From contig JANWYL010000045.1 of NCBI GenBank assembly GCA_025056955.1, positions 1 through 15,335 on the forward strand: 15,335 nucleotides of DNA, given 5' to 3'. Position 1 is the stretch's first letter, and each line of letters opens with the position of its first letter. A program made the position numbers and the translations under genes. Of this stretch, positions 1 to 7,570 are shown in pieces. The notes beneath the pieces were generated by a model. The model had not been told where the DNA came from and did no database searches. It saw nothing but the letters and a program-made list of their open reading frames with translations. The stretch comes from Sandaracinaceae bacterium. Lineage in GTDB: Bacteria > Myxococcota_A > Polyangia > Polyangiales > Sandaracinaceae.

Positions 1-670
1 TTCCTGTCGGATCAAAGACAGGAATGCGAAGGGGACCCAACTCACTTTCGGTGGTCACCCGCTCACCCATGATGGTGCCTCGGAGCATTACGGGCATGTA
101 TTCCGAGGTACCGAGGGTGTAGGTCCCATCGTCGTTACGCACTCCATAGCCAGTAATAATTGTCACCTCGCCATCTCTGCCTGCCCCCATCACACGGAAC
201 AACCAATTGAAGGTCTCGCGGCTCAGCGCATCGTTCAAAAGCCCCTCTGCGAGGGGCATCGAAATGGGTGAAGCAGAAGGTGCGGTGATATCAAGATAAC
301 GCAAGCGCATCTCGGGGCGATCCCGTTGAGCAGCTTGCGAAAAGCGGTAGCAGCAAGGAAGCATCTGCTTGTCTGGTTCAGGTACACCCATGGTGGGGCA
401 GCGGTTCATGGGCGGTGCTGCATCTTCACCCATCGCATCGGCAATACCCCCATCATTGCCCGAAGGTGATGGGGAAGATGGACAACCAAGGCAAAACAAC
501 ACAATCAAAACCCCACTCCATCCCAGCAAATCTTCTCCGATCAACGATAAAAAGGACTTACGCACTCTTGAAAAGCCACGGCCTAATCCACTGCACTCAT
601 GGATAGGCTCAGCAATGCAATCTTCTTTTTTACCTTCCTCAAGCAGACTCCAAAGGAAATGGCCTCTCAT
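1..670 (-). CDS. Lipoprotein of unknown function, C-terminus cut by window edge
   Basis: The gene runs off the left edge; 223 codons are visible from the ATG at 670, with no stop. The likely acylated Cys is residue 63, after a hydrophobic segment ending F-C-L-G-C. A Ser/Pro and Asp/Ala/Gly-rich linker follows (DGG, two DA pairs; about 64-87), then a Cys-containing globular region with adjacent cysteines at about 106-107. The family is not recognised. Start choice is uncertain. ATG 670 has a strong Shine-Dalgarno (GGGGGAGGA, 8-base spacer) but gives an unusually long N-region. An in-frame GTG at 565 has no clear ribosome site but gives a normal signal peptide (MRKSFLSL..., Cys at 28). The stop of the upstream foldase gene lies 66 bases away on the same strand, so it probably belongs to the same operon. 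Export is inferred from the signal; no function is assigned. Confidence 0.72.
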   Translation of the reverse strand, partial: MRGHFLWSLLEEGKKEDCIAEPIHECSGLGRGFSRVRKSFLSLIGEDLLGWSGVLIVLFCLGCPSSPSPSGNDGGIADAMGEDAAPPMNRCPTMGVPEPDKQMLPCCYRFSQAAQRDRPEMRLRYLDITAPSASPISMPLAEGLLNDALSRETFNWLFRVMGAGRDGEVTIITGYGVRNDDGTYTLGTSEYMPVMLRGTIMGERVTTESELGPLRIPVFDPTG

Positions 671-678
671 GCCCTTGA

Positions 679-687
679 TCCTCCCCC
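679..687 (-). promoter_or_regulatory. Strong ribosome binding site for the left-edge lipoprotein
   Basis: On the minus strand GGGGGAGGA lies 8 bases before the ATG at 670. It supports that start over the in-frame GTG at 565, although the GTG gives the more normal lipoprotein signal peptide. Confidence 0.5.
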
Positions 688-736
688 AAAGGCCACTTTT
701 GCACAAGATACATTCAGCATCCTCTAACAAAAAAGC

Positions 737-1690
737 CTACTCCCCCGGATTGTACTGAACACTGAGCAAGGCTTCTTCGTCGATTTTGGCTTTTGCCAAT
801 TCTTCAGCAACGAGCTTGGTCAGCTCAGCATCAAGGGCTTGATCCATGAGCTCTTCCCGGATCGCATCTCTCACTGATTCGAAAGGAACCTCGCTCGCTT
901 CTGCCTTGGCAATCACGTAAACCAGGTAGTAGCCATCTTCGAAAGGAATGGGATGGGGATAAATTTTTCCAACCTCTGTTTCAAAGGCTGCATCTCGCAC
1001 AACTTGGGGCACAAAGGCCTCGTTTGCCCTCGGCGTGCGTGCGAAATAGTCGGTCACTTCTTGAGCTTGTCTCCGCACGGTGACCACCCCCAAACGCTCA
1101 GCCAGCTTGGCCCATTCCTCCGAAGGGTCAGGTTGCGAAGACAATTCAGCCAAGGCCTTCTCGGCTCCCTCTCGATCCTTTGTAAAAATCAAGCTCGCTC
1201 GGCGCAACTCAGGGGTCGTGTATTCATTTTTTCGACGCGCCTCGTAGGTGGCCCGGATGAGCTCTTCCGAAGGCTCGGGCAAACGCCGGCGGATTTCCGT
1301 GGCAAGGGCCCGAATGATGAGCTCTTCTGTGACCTCGCGCACACGGGGATGTTGGTCCAAGCCCCTGGCCCTGGCTTCAGCCGCCAAAGCCCGCTCGGTG
1401 AGGAGGCTTTCGAGCAAGGCCAGGCGCCCTTTGGCATCGACGGATTTCACCCGCAAAAGGGGACCCTGCTCCTGAAGCGCGCGTTCAAGATCAATCACCC
1501 TGACTGGCTCTTCGTCAACGTAGGCGAGAATTCGATTGGCCACCTCAGGTGCAAGTCCAAAGGTATCTTCTTTGGCTGGTTCCTCCTTGGAATCGATGAC
1601 GGTGTTTTCACCCTCACACCCACCACACCCTGGCAAGACAACAAAACACACCCATGCCAACAACTTCCAACCCCATTGCACCTTCCTCAT
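737..1690 (-). CDS. Parvulin/SurA-like periplasmic foldase lipoprotein
   Basis: A 317-residue exported protein of the PpiC/SurA/PrsA type. The signal peptide (MRKVQWGWKLL...) ends in a good lipobox, L-P-G-C, with the lipid Cys at 22. Residues about 50-155 form a helical SurA-N-like segment opening with the usual 'A.VD.EPV...D' motif. Residues about 159-263 match a parvulin domain, including 'VRDAAFETEVGKIY' and 'PIPFEDGYYLVYV'. Residues 264-305 form a C-terminal helix. The role would be chaperoning or prolyl isomerisation of exported proteins at the membrane. The histidines usual in the first strand and near the domain end appear replaced (ELRRASLIF; GYYLVYV), so catalysis is doubtful. The start overlaps the stop of the preceding foldase gene by ATGA, implying translational coupling. 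Family assignment is by eye but fairly firm; the substrate is unknown, the neighbouring lipoproteins being obvious candidates. Confidence 0.85.
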   Translation of the reverse strand: MRKVQWGWKLLAWVCFVVLPGCGGCEGENTVIDSKEEPAKEDTFGLAPEVANRILAYVDEEPVRVIDLERALQEQGPLLRVKSVDAKGRLALLESLLTERALAAEARARGLDQHPRVREVTEELIIRALATEIRRRLPEPSEELIRATYEARRKNEYTTPELRRASLIFTKDREGAEKALAELSSQPDPSEEWAKLAERLGVVTVRRQAQEVTDYFARTPRANEAFVPQVVRDAAFETEVGKIYPHPIPFEDGYYLVYVIAKAEASEVPFESVRDAIREELMDQALDAELTKLVAEELAKAKIDEEALLSVQYNPGE

Positions 1691-2754
1691 TGTGAAGCCT
1701 CCTCACGAAGGCCCTCCCTTTCCCTTTGCATCGCCTGAAGGGTTGCTTCGACCTCTCTTGCAATTTGGGCTTGGTTTTTCGGATCCGTACCCAAGTCAAC
1801 TTGAAAGTAAACACCATCAAGGGCCTGGGGGTTCACATCCCTCACCCTCTCTGCCCGCACCTGGGCCACAAGCTCGGCCCATGCCCGGTCTCCAGCGATC
1901 ATGCGCCGGGCTTCTTCGTCTGGGCCCTCTTCAACGTAGCCTCCCCTTTGACCAGCAAACATCACCGCAGCCCAACGGCCACGTCCGATGGAGATGGGAG
2001 GGGAGATGCTCCCGAGCTTCTTCATCTCAAAAAGCACACGCCAAAGGCGTGGATCAATGGATTCCTCTGGGGGTTTTGCCTTTTGCCCATAGGGTGTCTG
2101 TTGCCCATCACCCACCATCCGCGCGCGTTCAAGCGCCATGTGGAAAGATTCGTGCTGGTTTTCTTGAGCCCAGCGCTGCACCACATCCCTTGAAGAAGCG
2201 ATGAGAATGACCGCAAAGCGTTCCTCCGGAACTTCGCGTGGGGGAGATGGTGGAGGAAGAGGACCAGGATTGCTTCGAATTTCGTCTTCGAGCACATCCC
2301 TTAAGACCCGGTCGATGCGGCGTCGCGCCTCCCACGGCAGGCGTTCCGGCACGATGCCCCTTTGCGCCGCCGCCCGAATCAAAAGTTTGCGCCGCAGCAT
2401 CTTTTCAACGAAGGCACGGCGCCAGTGAGGAAATTGAAAAGCTTCCCGATCAGGACGTGGCGCACGGGCCAGCGCATCTTCGAGTTCACCCACTGTGATC
2501 ACAACATCACCCGCACGCGCCACAACGCGAGAGCGCCGAGCAACATCAGAGGGTGAAAGGGATGGAGGCGGTTGGGAGCGCTTTGGTTGAGAAACAGGAA
2601 GAGCAGAAGGGTTGGCGTATGGTGCATACGGGTCGCTTGCAGAAAGTGGCATTCTCTTTTCATCCCTTTGACGGGGAGGTTGAGCACACACCCTCTCCCC
2701 CCCCCCAAGCAGCACCATGAAAACCATCCACCACACCCATTTCACTGATCGCAT
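1687..2754 (-). CDS. Second SurA/parvulin-like periplasmic protein with proline-rich linker
   Basis: A 355-residue protein with an N-terminal signal (residues 1-24), probably cleaved after V-C-A, before Gln25; unlike its neighbour it has no lipobox. Residues 25-70 are a Pro/Ser/Gln-rich linker. Residues about 75-160 resemble the SurA N-terminal helical region ('VVARAGDVVITVGELEDAL', then 'FVEKMLRRKLLIRAAAQRG'). After a second proline patch (165-173), residues about 178-270 resemble a degraded parvulin domain ('LFEMKKLGSISPPISIGRGR'). The usual parvulin histidines are absent. The start lies 11 bases after the stop of the large lipoprotein gene, and the stop overlaps the next gene by ATGA. A run of ten G in the signal-peptide codons (2697-2706) could cause frameshifts. 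It is probably a chaperone rather than an isomerase; confidence in the fold is moderate. Confidence 0.75.
   Translation of the reverse strand: MRSVKWVWWMVFMVLLGGGERVCAQPPRQRDEKRMPLSASDPYAPYANPSALPVSQPKRSQPPPSLSPSDVARRSRVVARAGDVVITVGELEDALARAPRPDREAFQFPHWRRAFVEKMLRRKLLIRAAAQRGIVPERLPWEARRRIDRVLRDVLEDEIRSNPGPLPPPSPPREVPEERFAVILIASSRDVVQRWAQENQHESFHMALERARMVGDGQQTPYGQKAKPPEESIDPRLWRVLFEMKKLGSISPPISIGRGRWAAVMFAGQRGGYVEEGPDEEARRMIAGDRAWAELVAQVRAERVRDVNPQALDGVYFQVDLGTDPKNQAQIAREVEATLQAMQREREGLREEASQ
2697..2706 (-). repeat. Ten-base G homopolymer inside signal-peptide codons
   Basis: Ten consecutive C on the plus strand read as G10 in the gene, covering codons 17-19 and the first base of codon 20 of the proline-rich foldase. 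A one-base change would shift the frame right after the hydrophobic core. Such tracts can serve as phase-variation switches, but they are also error-prone in sequencing. Confidence 0.8.
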
Positions 2755-2765
2755 CGATGGAAGCC

Positions 2766-5312
2766 CTACAGTGCAGGAACACAGTTGAATGTGAGGTTGA
2801 AGGAACGCAGAATGGGTGTACGCCTTCGGTCAGCACTTGAGTGCAAAACCGCACGCACTTCCATGAATGGGGCATGGGCCTCAGCAGGAGCACGCATCGA
2901 GCGCAAAAAGAGTTCGGTCACAGAGGGAATGAAGGGATTGAGGTCACTCCCTGAGGCGGCGATGACCACAAGAGGCGTGGCACTCCTTGCTTCATCAGGG
3001 GTGCGCCCAGGCCGGAATTGGAACTCAATGCTTGTGCCAGAAGGAATGGTCGCATCAACGGTGAATGCTCCGTAAACAGGAACTTCACCCAATGGATCGC
3101 ACAGGGTCTCCCCTCTCTCCCCCCTGGTCGTATCATAGAGATAAGCGTAGGTACCACCTGTTTCGTATCGCCAGTGATCACAATAACCTTCAACCGAAGC
3201 CGAGTAAATGCGTGGGGTAAGGCGACGGTCTAAGGTTTCCATCCGAAGCTCCATCTCGATGAAGCGACCAGTTGGAACAGGGCCAGGGGCTCTGGTAAGA
3301 TCAGCTGGCGAAGTGGTAAAGGGGCCAATCCAAGCAGCTGATAACAGCCCCTCCATCGTGTTTGCCACCCGGAACCAGGCCTGCACTGTGGTTCCAACTG
3401 GAACCAGGGCATCCCACGTGGCACGCACCCAGTGTTGTTGACAGTCTTCTCCAGCATCGGTGATGATCGAGTATCGGCCGCGTGGATTAGCAAACACATT
3501 CAAGCCATAGCCAATGAAATCGGAGTAGGTGTAGGGGCCGGACAACACAGAAGGCGATTCAACCCACGTCGTGCGATCGGCTGAAAGACGCGCAGCCCGG
3601 CTTCTACCAGCCGCAACGAGCCAGACCCCATTGTCGAAAGTCACCCCCACACCCATAAAGCAATGCGCCGTCGGCGCACGCCAGCTTCGAAAATCCCCAA
3701 GGTCGAGGTTCCAGCGCCAAAGATCGTGTACGCAGGAACCGCTCCAACATGCAGCCTCCCCTACCGTCCAACCTGCTGCATAGACATTCCCATTTGAATC
3801 CACGGCCATCCCTCGAGGTGCGCCTGGAGCCCTGGTGTGAATCCAGTTGTCATTGCGCACATCGTATCGGGCCACCCCGTTATTATCACATATGGTGGCC
3901 CCAAAGAAATACTCCCGCAACCTGTCCTCGCTGATGTAGTAGGCAACCCCATACCCATGGGACGCCACTGGCTGGCGGGCCACCCAATGGAAGGTATTGG
4001 TTACTGGGTTCACATAACCAAGTTGATAGCCGCCATTGTAGCCAATCGAATAAAAGAATATCCTTCCCCGCACATCTGCTGCCGCACCATATGGCCACAT
4101 GCAATAACCACCGCTACACAGACTCACCGATCCCAGCAACATGCCATCGCTTGGGCGGAGGCGGTAAGCGCGTTGCTCGTTGTAGTTTCCTACCCACACA
4201 TCACCCACTTCTACCCCAAGGGGTGCCACCCCAATTGCAAGCGCACGCGGTACACCATTCCACCTTCCCACATTGACCGTCCAGAGGATGCACTCATCGT
4301 TGATCCCATAAAACTCCAGCGGATCATTCAAATCGATGTAGCCATTGCCATTCCGATCGACACTGGTCTCGATGTGGCCATTGCCATTTCGATCCACACA
4401 CCGCCGAACATCTGCTGCGATCTTTGTGACTGTTCCCTGGTTGCCAAAGGCACGGTTGGCAACGTAGCAGTCGAAGTTTTGGTCGATTGCCGTGCGAGAA
4501 GGGCAGTTTCCGGTATTGCTCCAGTTGCAGTATTCTCTTGGAGGCCGCGCGTTATTGGAAGGATAGGGAATCGCTGTGACGTAGCGCCCGATCTCTCTTC
4601 CTGTGCGGGGATCGAGCCTTGAGATGGTGCCATCATTCATGTTTGCAATCCATACCCCAGGGGAATTAATCCCCTGAACTCCAAGAACCAGAGCACCATC
4701 GCTCGGGTCAACCATGACACCTTCTGAGTTTTGTGGTGTTGGATTCCAGGGATTTTCTGTGTTTCGACCGACCTGATTGCGGACACCACAAGAGAGGGAT
4801 CGACACATCACCCACTCGCCCCGATTGGCTGCTCCTCCATGTGGATGCCACACGAGTGGCCCCATGCTGCGTTGCTTGCCCGGATCAAGATCAGATGGGG
4901 TGATGAGGTGGTCATTCACAAAGCACCGTGGCCTGCAAGGATCACACTGGGTAGCAGCTCCAGGTGCACGCATGCTTGCGAGGATGACTCCCTCTTGCGG
5001 AGCTTTGTCGATTTCTTGAAGGTCTTCGCAACCACTCCACACACCCTTTCTGCATGTCATGCGCCCAACCAGGCAACGCTCAACACCATTTTCAAATATG
5101 GGGCCTCCCCAACACTCGAGGGTTTTTCCCTCCACAGTGCATCCACATCCTTCAACCGGCCCTAAGCAAATGGGTGTTGTGGCAGCATCCGCTTTGGATC
5201 CGTCTGCACCAACCGAAGTGCTTTCCCTTACTCCGTCACATCCCAACCATATCCAACCAAATGCTCCCAGCATCCCATAAACGCGCATCAAAATCTCTAT
5301 GCTCCGCCTCAT
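2766..5312 (-). CDS. Large surface lipoprotein with propeller-like and EF-hand-like segments
   Basis: An 848-residue exported protein. The signal ends I-W-L-G-C (lipid Cys at 25, Asp at +2), followed by a short Ala/Asp-rich linker. Residues about 48-131 are disulfide-rich, with the 'CWGGP...GVERC...C..G.W.GC' pattern seen in myxobacterial secreted proteins. Residues about 195-570 contain repeated segments such as 'VWIANMNDGTISRLD' and 'GMAVDSNGNVYAAGW', resembling NHL or virginiamycin-B-lyase-type beta-propeller blades. Inserted at 306-328 are two 12-residue calcium-loop-like repeats (DRNGNGHIE, DRNGNGYID). Two related modules close the protein (about 634-711 and 753-844), each starting DA.[VI]P.GT and ending near DRR.TP and a Cys. 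The ATG has an excellent, duplicated ribosome site. Binding or adhesion at the cell surface is inferred; no catalytic motif was recognised. Confidence 0.83.
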   Translation of the reverse strand: MRRSIEILMRVYGMLGAFGWIWLGCDGVRESTSVGADGSKADAATTPICLGPVEGCGCTVEGKTLECWGGPIFENGVERCLVGRMTCRKGVWSGCEDLQEIDKAPQEGVILASMRAPGAATQCDPCRPRCFVNDHLITPSDLDPGKQRSMGPLVWHPHGGAANRGEWVMCRSLSCGVRNQVGRNTENPWNPTPQNSEGVMVDPSDGALVLGVQGINSPGVWIANMNDGTISRLDPRTGREIGRYVTAIPYPSNNARPPREYCNWSNTGNCPSRTAIDQNFDCYVANRAFGNQGTVTKIAADVRRCVDRNGNGHIETSVDRNGNGYIDLNDPLEFYGINDECILWTVNVGRWNGVPRALAIGVAPLGVEVGDVWVGNYNEQRAYRLRPSDGMLLGSVSLCSGGYCMWPYGAAADVRGRIFFYSIGYNGGYQLGYVNPVTNTFHWVARQPVASHGYGVAYYISEDRLREYFFGATICDNNGVARYDVRNDNWIHTRAPGAPRGMAVDSNGNVYAAGWTVGEAACWSGSCVHDLWRWNLDLGDFRSWRAPTAHCFMGVGVTFDNGVWLVAAGRSRAARLSADRTTWVESPSVLSGPYTYSDFIGYGLNVFANPRGRYSIITDAGEDCQQHWVRATWDALVPVGTTVQAWFRVANTMEGLLSAAWIGPFTTSPADLTRAPGPVPTGRFIEMELRMETLDRRLTPRIYSASVEGYCDHWRYETGGTYAYLYDTTRGERGETLCDPLGEVPVYGAFTVDATIPSGTSIEFQFRPGRTPDEARSATPLVVIAASGSDLNPFIPSVTELFLRSMRAPAEAHAPFMEVRAVLHSSADRRRTPILRSFNLTFNCVPAL
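4334..4405 (-). repeat. Tandem 36-base repeat encoding two calcium-loop-like motifs
   Basis: Two near-identical 36-base units (starting at 4334 and 4370 on the plus strand) encode VDRNGNGHIETS and VDRNGNGYIDLN. Spacing of the Asp/Asn ligands and the following Gly-x-Ile resembles EF-hand or thrombospondin-type-3 loops. The units differ at few bases, suggesting recent duplication or selection on the motif. Confidence 0.7.
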
Positions 5313-5315
5313 GCT

Positions 5316-5335
5316 TTCCCTCCTTTTCCCTCCTT
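5316..5335 (-). promoter_or_regulatory. Tandemly duplicated Shine-Dalgarno
   Basis: On the minus strand AAGGAGGGAA occurs twice in direct tandem just before the ATG at 5312. The nearer GGAGGG lies 5 bases from the start codon and the farther one 15 bases. It implies strong translation of the 848-residue lipoprotein. Confidence 0.7.
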
Positions 5336-5354
5336 ACCCACCTTTCTAGACACT

Positions 5355-6725
5355 TCACCTTTCTCTGCAACTCACGAGAGCTGCCCAGTAATCGATGTAC
5401 TCCGTGCGGTCATCAGACCACAAAATCAACACAGTCCCCTCATCCACAGCCACTTGAGGCACCGCTCCCAGTTCTGCGTCGATGCGACCGATCGAGAAAC
5501 GCTCCGTGACACGCCCGAGGGCACATCCTTCGCGATTCAAGTACCCCATTTGCAACATCACGCCTCCCTCTTCCATCACCCGCGCACGGTAAACAAGGAG
5601 ATAACCGCTCAAAAAGGGTGCCACTGAAGCACTCCACACACGCACCTCCTTCCGTGACAGAGAAAGTGCAGGATAGTTGGGGCGCACTTCGTCATCAAAA
5701 ACGCGGAAAACCAGATCACGATACCCAAGATCATCAAAGTCATAAACCACCGCACCCGCAAAGGGTTCACCTTCAGGAACTCGAGCAGAAGCCCCACCCA
5801 AGTCGATGCTTGTAAAAATTCCAGGAAGGCGATTGATCGGGGCACTCATCATCACCGGATTCAGAGCCCCCACACGGAGGCGGGCCACCTGAGGGCGATC
5901 ACCATTGGCCCAAGCCAACGCAAAGTCTTCACCATTTTTGGCCCAATGAATGGTTGCTTGTTGAACGGGAGGTGATGCACCGACAAGCATGCGTGCTTCA
6001 CCCATTGGATTCCCCATGGCATCGAGCATCCTCCCCCATATGGCGCCACCATGCACCCAAATCAAGAAACCTCCTCTTGGCCCTACTGAAAGACGCGGAG
6101 GAGTGGTGGGCCTTACACTGGCAACAACCATTGGGCTCCCCATTGGAGAGAGGTCCCCTCGATATCGCGCAAGGAGGATCTGGTTGTCACGCACAAAAGC
6201 GACAAGGAAGTTGCCACCAACTGCTGCAATCGAAGGCAAAACCCCGTTTTGTGTACCCTCCAAGGGTTGCGGTCGGCTTCCTCCAAGCCCGATGACATAA
6301 CGAAAGGCCTCAATGCGGCGCATGCCACTCTCCCCACTCGTACCAACCCCGCTTGTCGAGTAGACACCAACCAAGACTCCTGGGAGAGCAGCAACATCCA
6401 CAAAGGTGGGTGGTCCGCGGTCTGGATCGCGAGAGAGGTGCCAGAAATCTTCGTTGAAGCGGTGAAAGTGGGTGCACTCAACTCTGCCTTCACGCATTCC
6501 GCCATCATCACCCACTCTAGCCCCATCGGTGCCTCCATCCACTTGAGAAGGAGCAACGTCCTCAACAAGTGCATCCTCACGAACGACATCTGCGTTTGTG
6601 TCAGGACGAGGCCGACGGCCCCCGTCCATTTCTCCCTCAGGCGGTTGGCCACAACTGCACCCAGCCGTTGATTGAAGCAAAAAGCAGTACGTGACAGAAA
6701 CGATCAAACCTTTTACTTTCCGCAT
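5355..6725 (-). CDS. Lipoprotein with probable beta-propeller fold, unknown function
   Basis: A 456-residue protein from the ATG at 6725. That start is preferred over an upstream in-frame TTG at 6773 because GGAG lies 7 bases before it and it gives a normal signal peptide (MRKVKGLIVSV...) ending S-T-A-G-C, lipid Cys at 23. The linker at about 30-80 is Asp/Gly/Ala-rich (DGG, DAL, DGGTDGA, DDGG). The remainder consists of recurring short beta patterns such as 'GNFLVAFVRDNQILLARY', 'GGFLIWVHGGAIWGRML' and 'EDFALAWANG', ending 'VLILWSDDRTEY', as in propeller-type surface proteins. No active-site motif was recognised. Its first 13 bases overlap the end of the cysteine-rich lipoprotein gene, and 42 bases separate it from the next gene. 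Secretion is well supported, the fold moderately, and the function is unknown. Confidence 0.8.
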   Translation of the reverse strand: MRKVKGLIVSVTYCFLLQSTAGCSCGQPPEGEMDGGRRPRPDTNADVVREDALVEDVAPSQVDGGTDGARVGDDGGMREGRVECTHFHRFNEDFWHLSRDPDRGPPTFVDVAALPGVLVGVYSTSGVGTSGESGMRRIEAFRYVIGLGGSRPQPLEGTQNGVLPSIAAVGGNFLVAFVRDNQILLARYRGDLSPMGSPMVVASVRPTTPPRLSVGPRGGFLIWVHGGAIWGRMLDAMGNPMGEARMLVGASPPVQQATIHWAKNGEDFALAWANGDRPQVARLRVGALNPVMMSAPINRLPGIFTSIDLGGASARVPEGEPFAGAVVYDFDDLGYRDLVFRVFDDEVRPNYPALSLSRKEVRVWSASVAPFLSGYLLVYRARVMEEGGVMLQMGYLNREGCALGRVTERFSIGRIDAELGAVPQVAVDEGTVLILWSDDRTEYIDYWAALVSCRER

Positions 6726-7522
6726 TGTCCCACTCCGTTGGCACACACACCTAACCAAGTGCAAAACCCGCAATCACAATCGCTTGAGGTGCGGCAAGGT
6801 TTTGGTGCACACCCGTGCTCGTCTGCCCTGCGATCATCTGGTGCACAAATGCTATTGATTGGGCACCGGTAACCATCACGCATGCAACTGGCCGTTGGGC
6901 AGGTAGGACCACTGCAAGGCGCCTCACACACCCTGCGGGGGCACCCACATTGGGGATCGTAGACATTGCAAACGAGTGTCCCGCCATCACCACGGCACTC
7001 CTCGTCGGTGTAACACATGTCCTGAGGAAAACAGGGAGAGGAGCACCGGGAAAGACCATAGATTGGAAGATTGCACCGTGACCTTCCGCGGGCGCGGCAT
7101 TCTTCATCGTTCGTGCATGGCATATCACCTGGTGGGGGAGCCCCCTCACACGCCCTCACCGATCCAGCATCAGGCGCCGCATCAATGTGCGGTGCATCAG
7201 GACGCCCCCCATCTCTTCCTGGAGGCAATGGTGCATCCAAGTGGGCATCGATTGCCGGATCAATGAAGGCATCCTCTCGAAAGGCATCGGGCCGAGGACG
7301 AAAAGCATCGATTTCCTCTTCAACGGGCTTCGAGCCACAGCCAAGGAATGCAAGCACTCCCAAAAGGATGGGCCATGCATGGAAAGCAAGCGCTTGGCCT
7401 CTTCCTCGACCCCGAGGCACCCAAAAGCAAAAGCCATTGGTATGGCAACAGAGACCAAACAAAGCACTTCGAGGGGTGAGCAAAGCACGCGCCAATTGCT
7501 CGAAAGAAAGGATGTGCTGCAT
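6713..7522 (-). CDS. Cysteine-rich lipoprotein with Asp-Ala repeat linker
   Basis: A 269-residue protein from ATG 7522, chosen for its AAAAGGAG ribosome site 5 bases upstream. The lipid Cys is residue 62, after 'AWPILLGVLAFLGC'. The 60-residue N-region is long for a signal peptide; a GTG at 7420 would give a standard one (MPRGRGRGQAL..., Cys at 28) but lacks a ribosome site. After the Cys comes a linker with eight Asp-Ala pairs (about 70-122). The last ~140 residues carry 24 cysteines with repeated spacing (CTNDEEC, CYTDEEC, CRTSSDC), suggesting up to twelve disulfides in small EGF- or knottin-like units. It is first in the tight envelope-gene run and overlaps the next lipoprotein gene by 13 bases. 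It would be oxidised in the periplasm or outside the cell. A binding or structural role is inferred; no enzyme motif is visible. Confidence 0.8.
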   Translation of the reverse strand: MQHILSFEQLARALLTPRSALFGLCCHTNGFCFWVPRGRGRGQALAFHAWPILLGVLAFLGCGSKPVEEEIDAFRPRPDAFREDAFIDPAIDAHLDAPLPPGRDGGRPDAPHIDAAPDAGSVRACEGAPPPGDMPCTNDEECRARGRSRCNLPIYGLSRCSSPCFPQDMCYTDEECRGDGGTLVCNVYDPQCGCPRRVCEAPCSGPTCPTASCMRDGYRCPINSICAPDDRRADEHGCAPKPCRTSSDCDCGFCTWLGVCANGVGQCGK

Positions 7523-7527
7523 TTTTG

Positions 7528-7535
7528 CTCCTTTT
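7528..7535 (-). promoter_or_regulatory. Ribosome binding site for the cysteine-rich lipoprotein
   Basis: AAAAGGAG lies 5 bases before ATG 7522 on the minus strand. It decides this start over the GTGs at 7549 and 7420. Confidence 0.65.
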
Positions 7536-7570
7536 GCTTCAAAACACACTCAGCTCAGCGTTTCCGCGAC

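Noticed and set aside
953..1738. 261-codon open frame on the plus strand
   Set aside because: It lies antisense to the foldase gene at 737-1690, which has a lipobox and recognisable domains. The plus-strand translation has no family features.
1536..2204. 222-codon open frame on the plus strand
   Set aside because: It is a Pro/Ser/His-rich antisense shadow of the two foldase genes, with no recognisable motif.
3837..4622. 261-codon open frame on the plus strand
   Set aside because: It is entirely antisense to the 848-residue lipoprotein, which has a strong ribosome site and clear domain features.
6726..6773. TTG start 16 codons upstream for the propeller-like lipoprotein
   Set aside because: The downstream ATG at 6725 has a GGAG site with normal spacing and gives a standard lipoprotein signal peptide.
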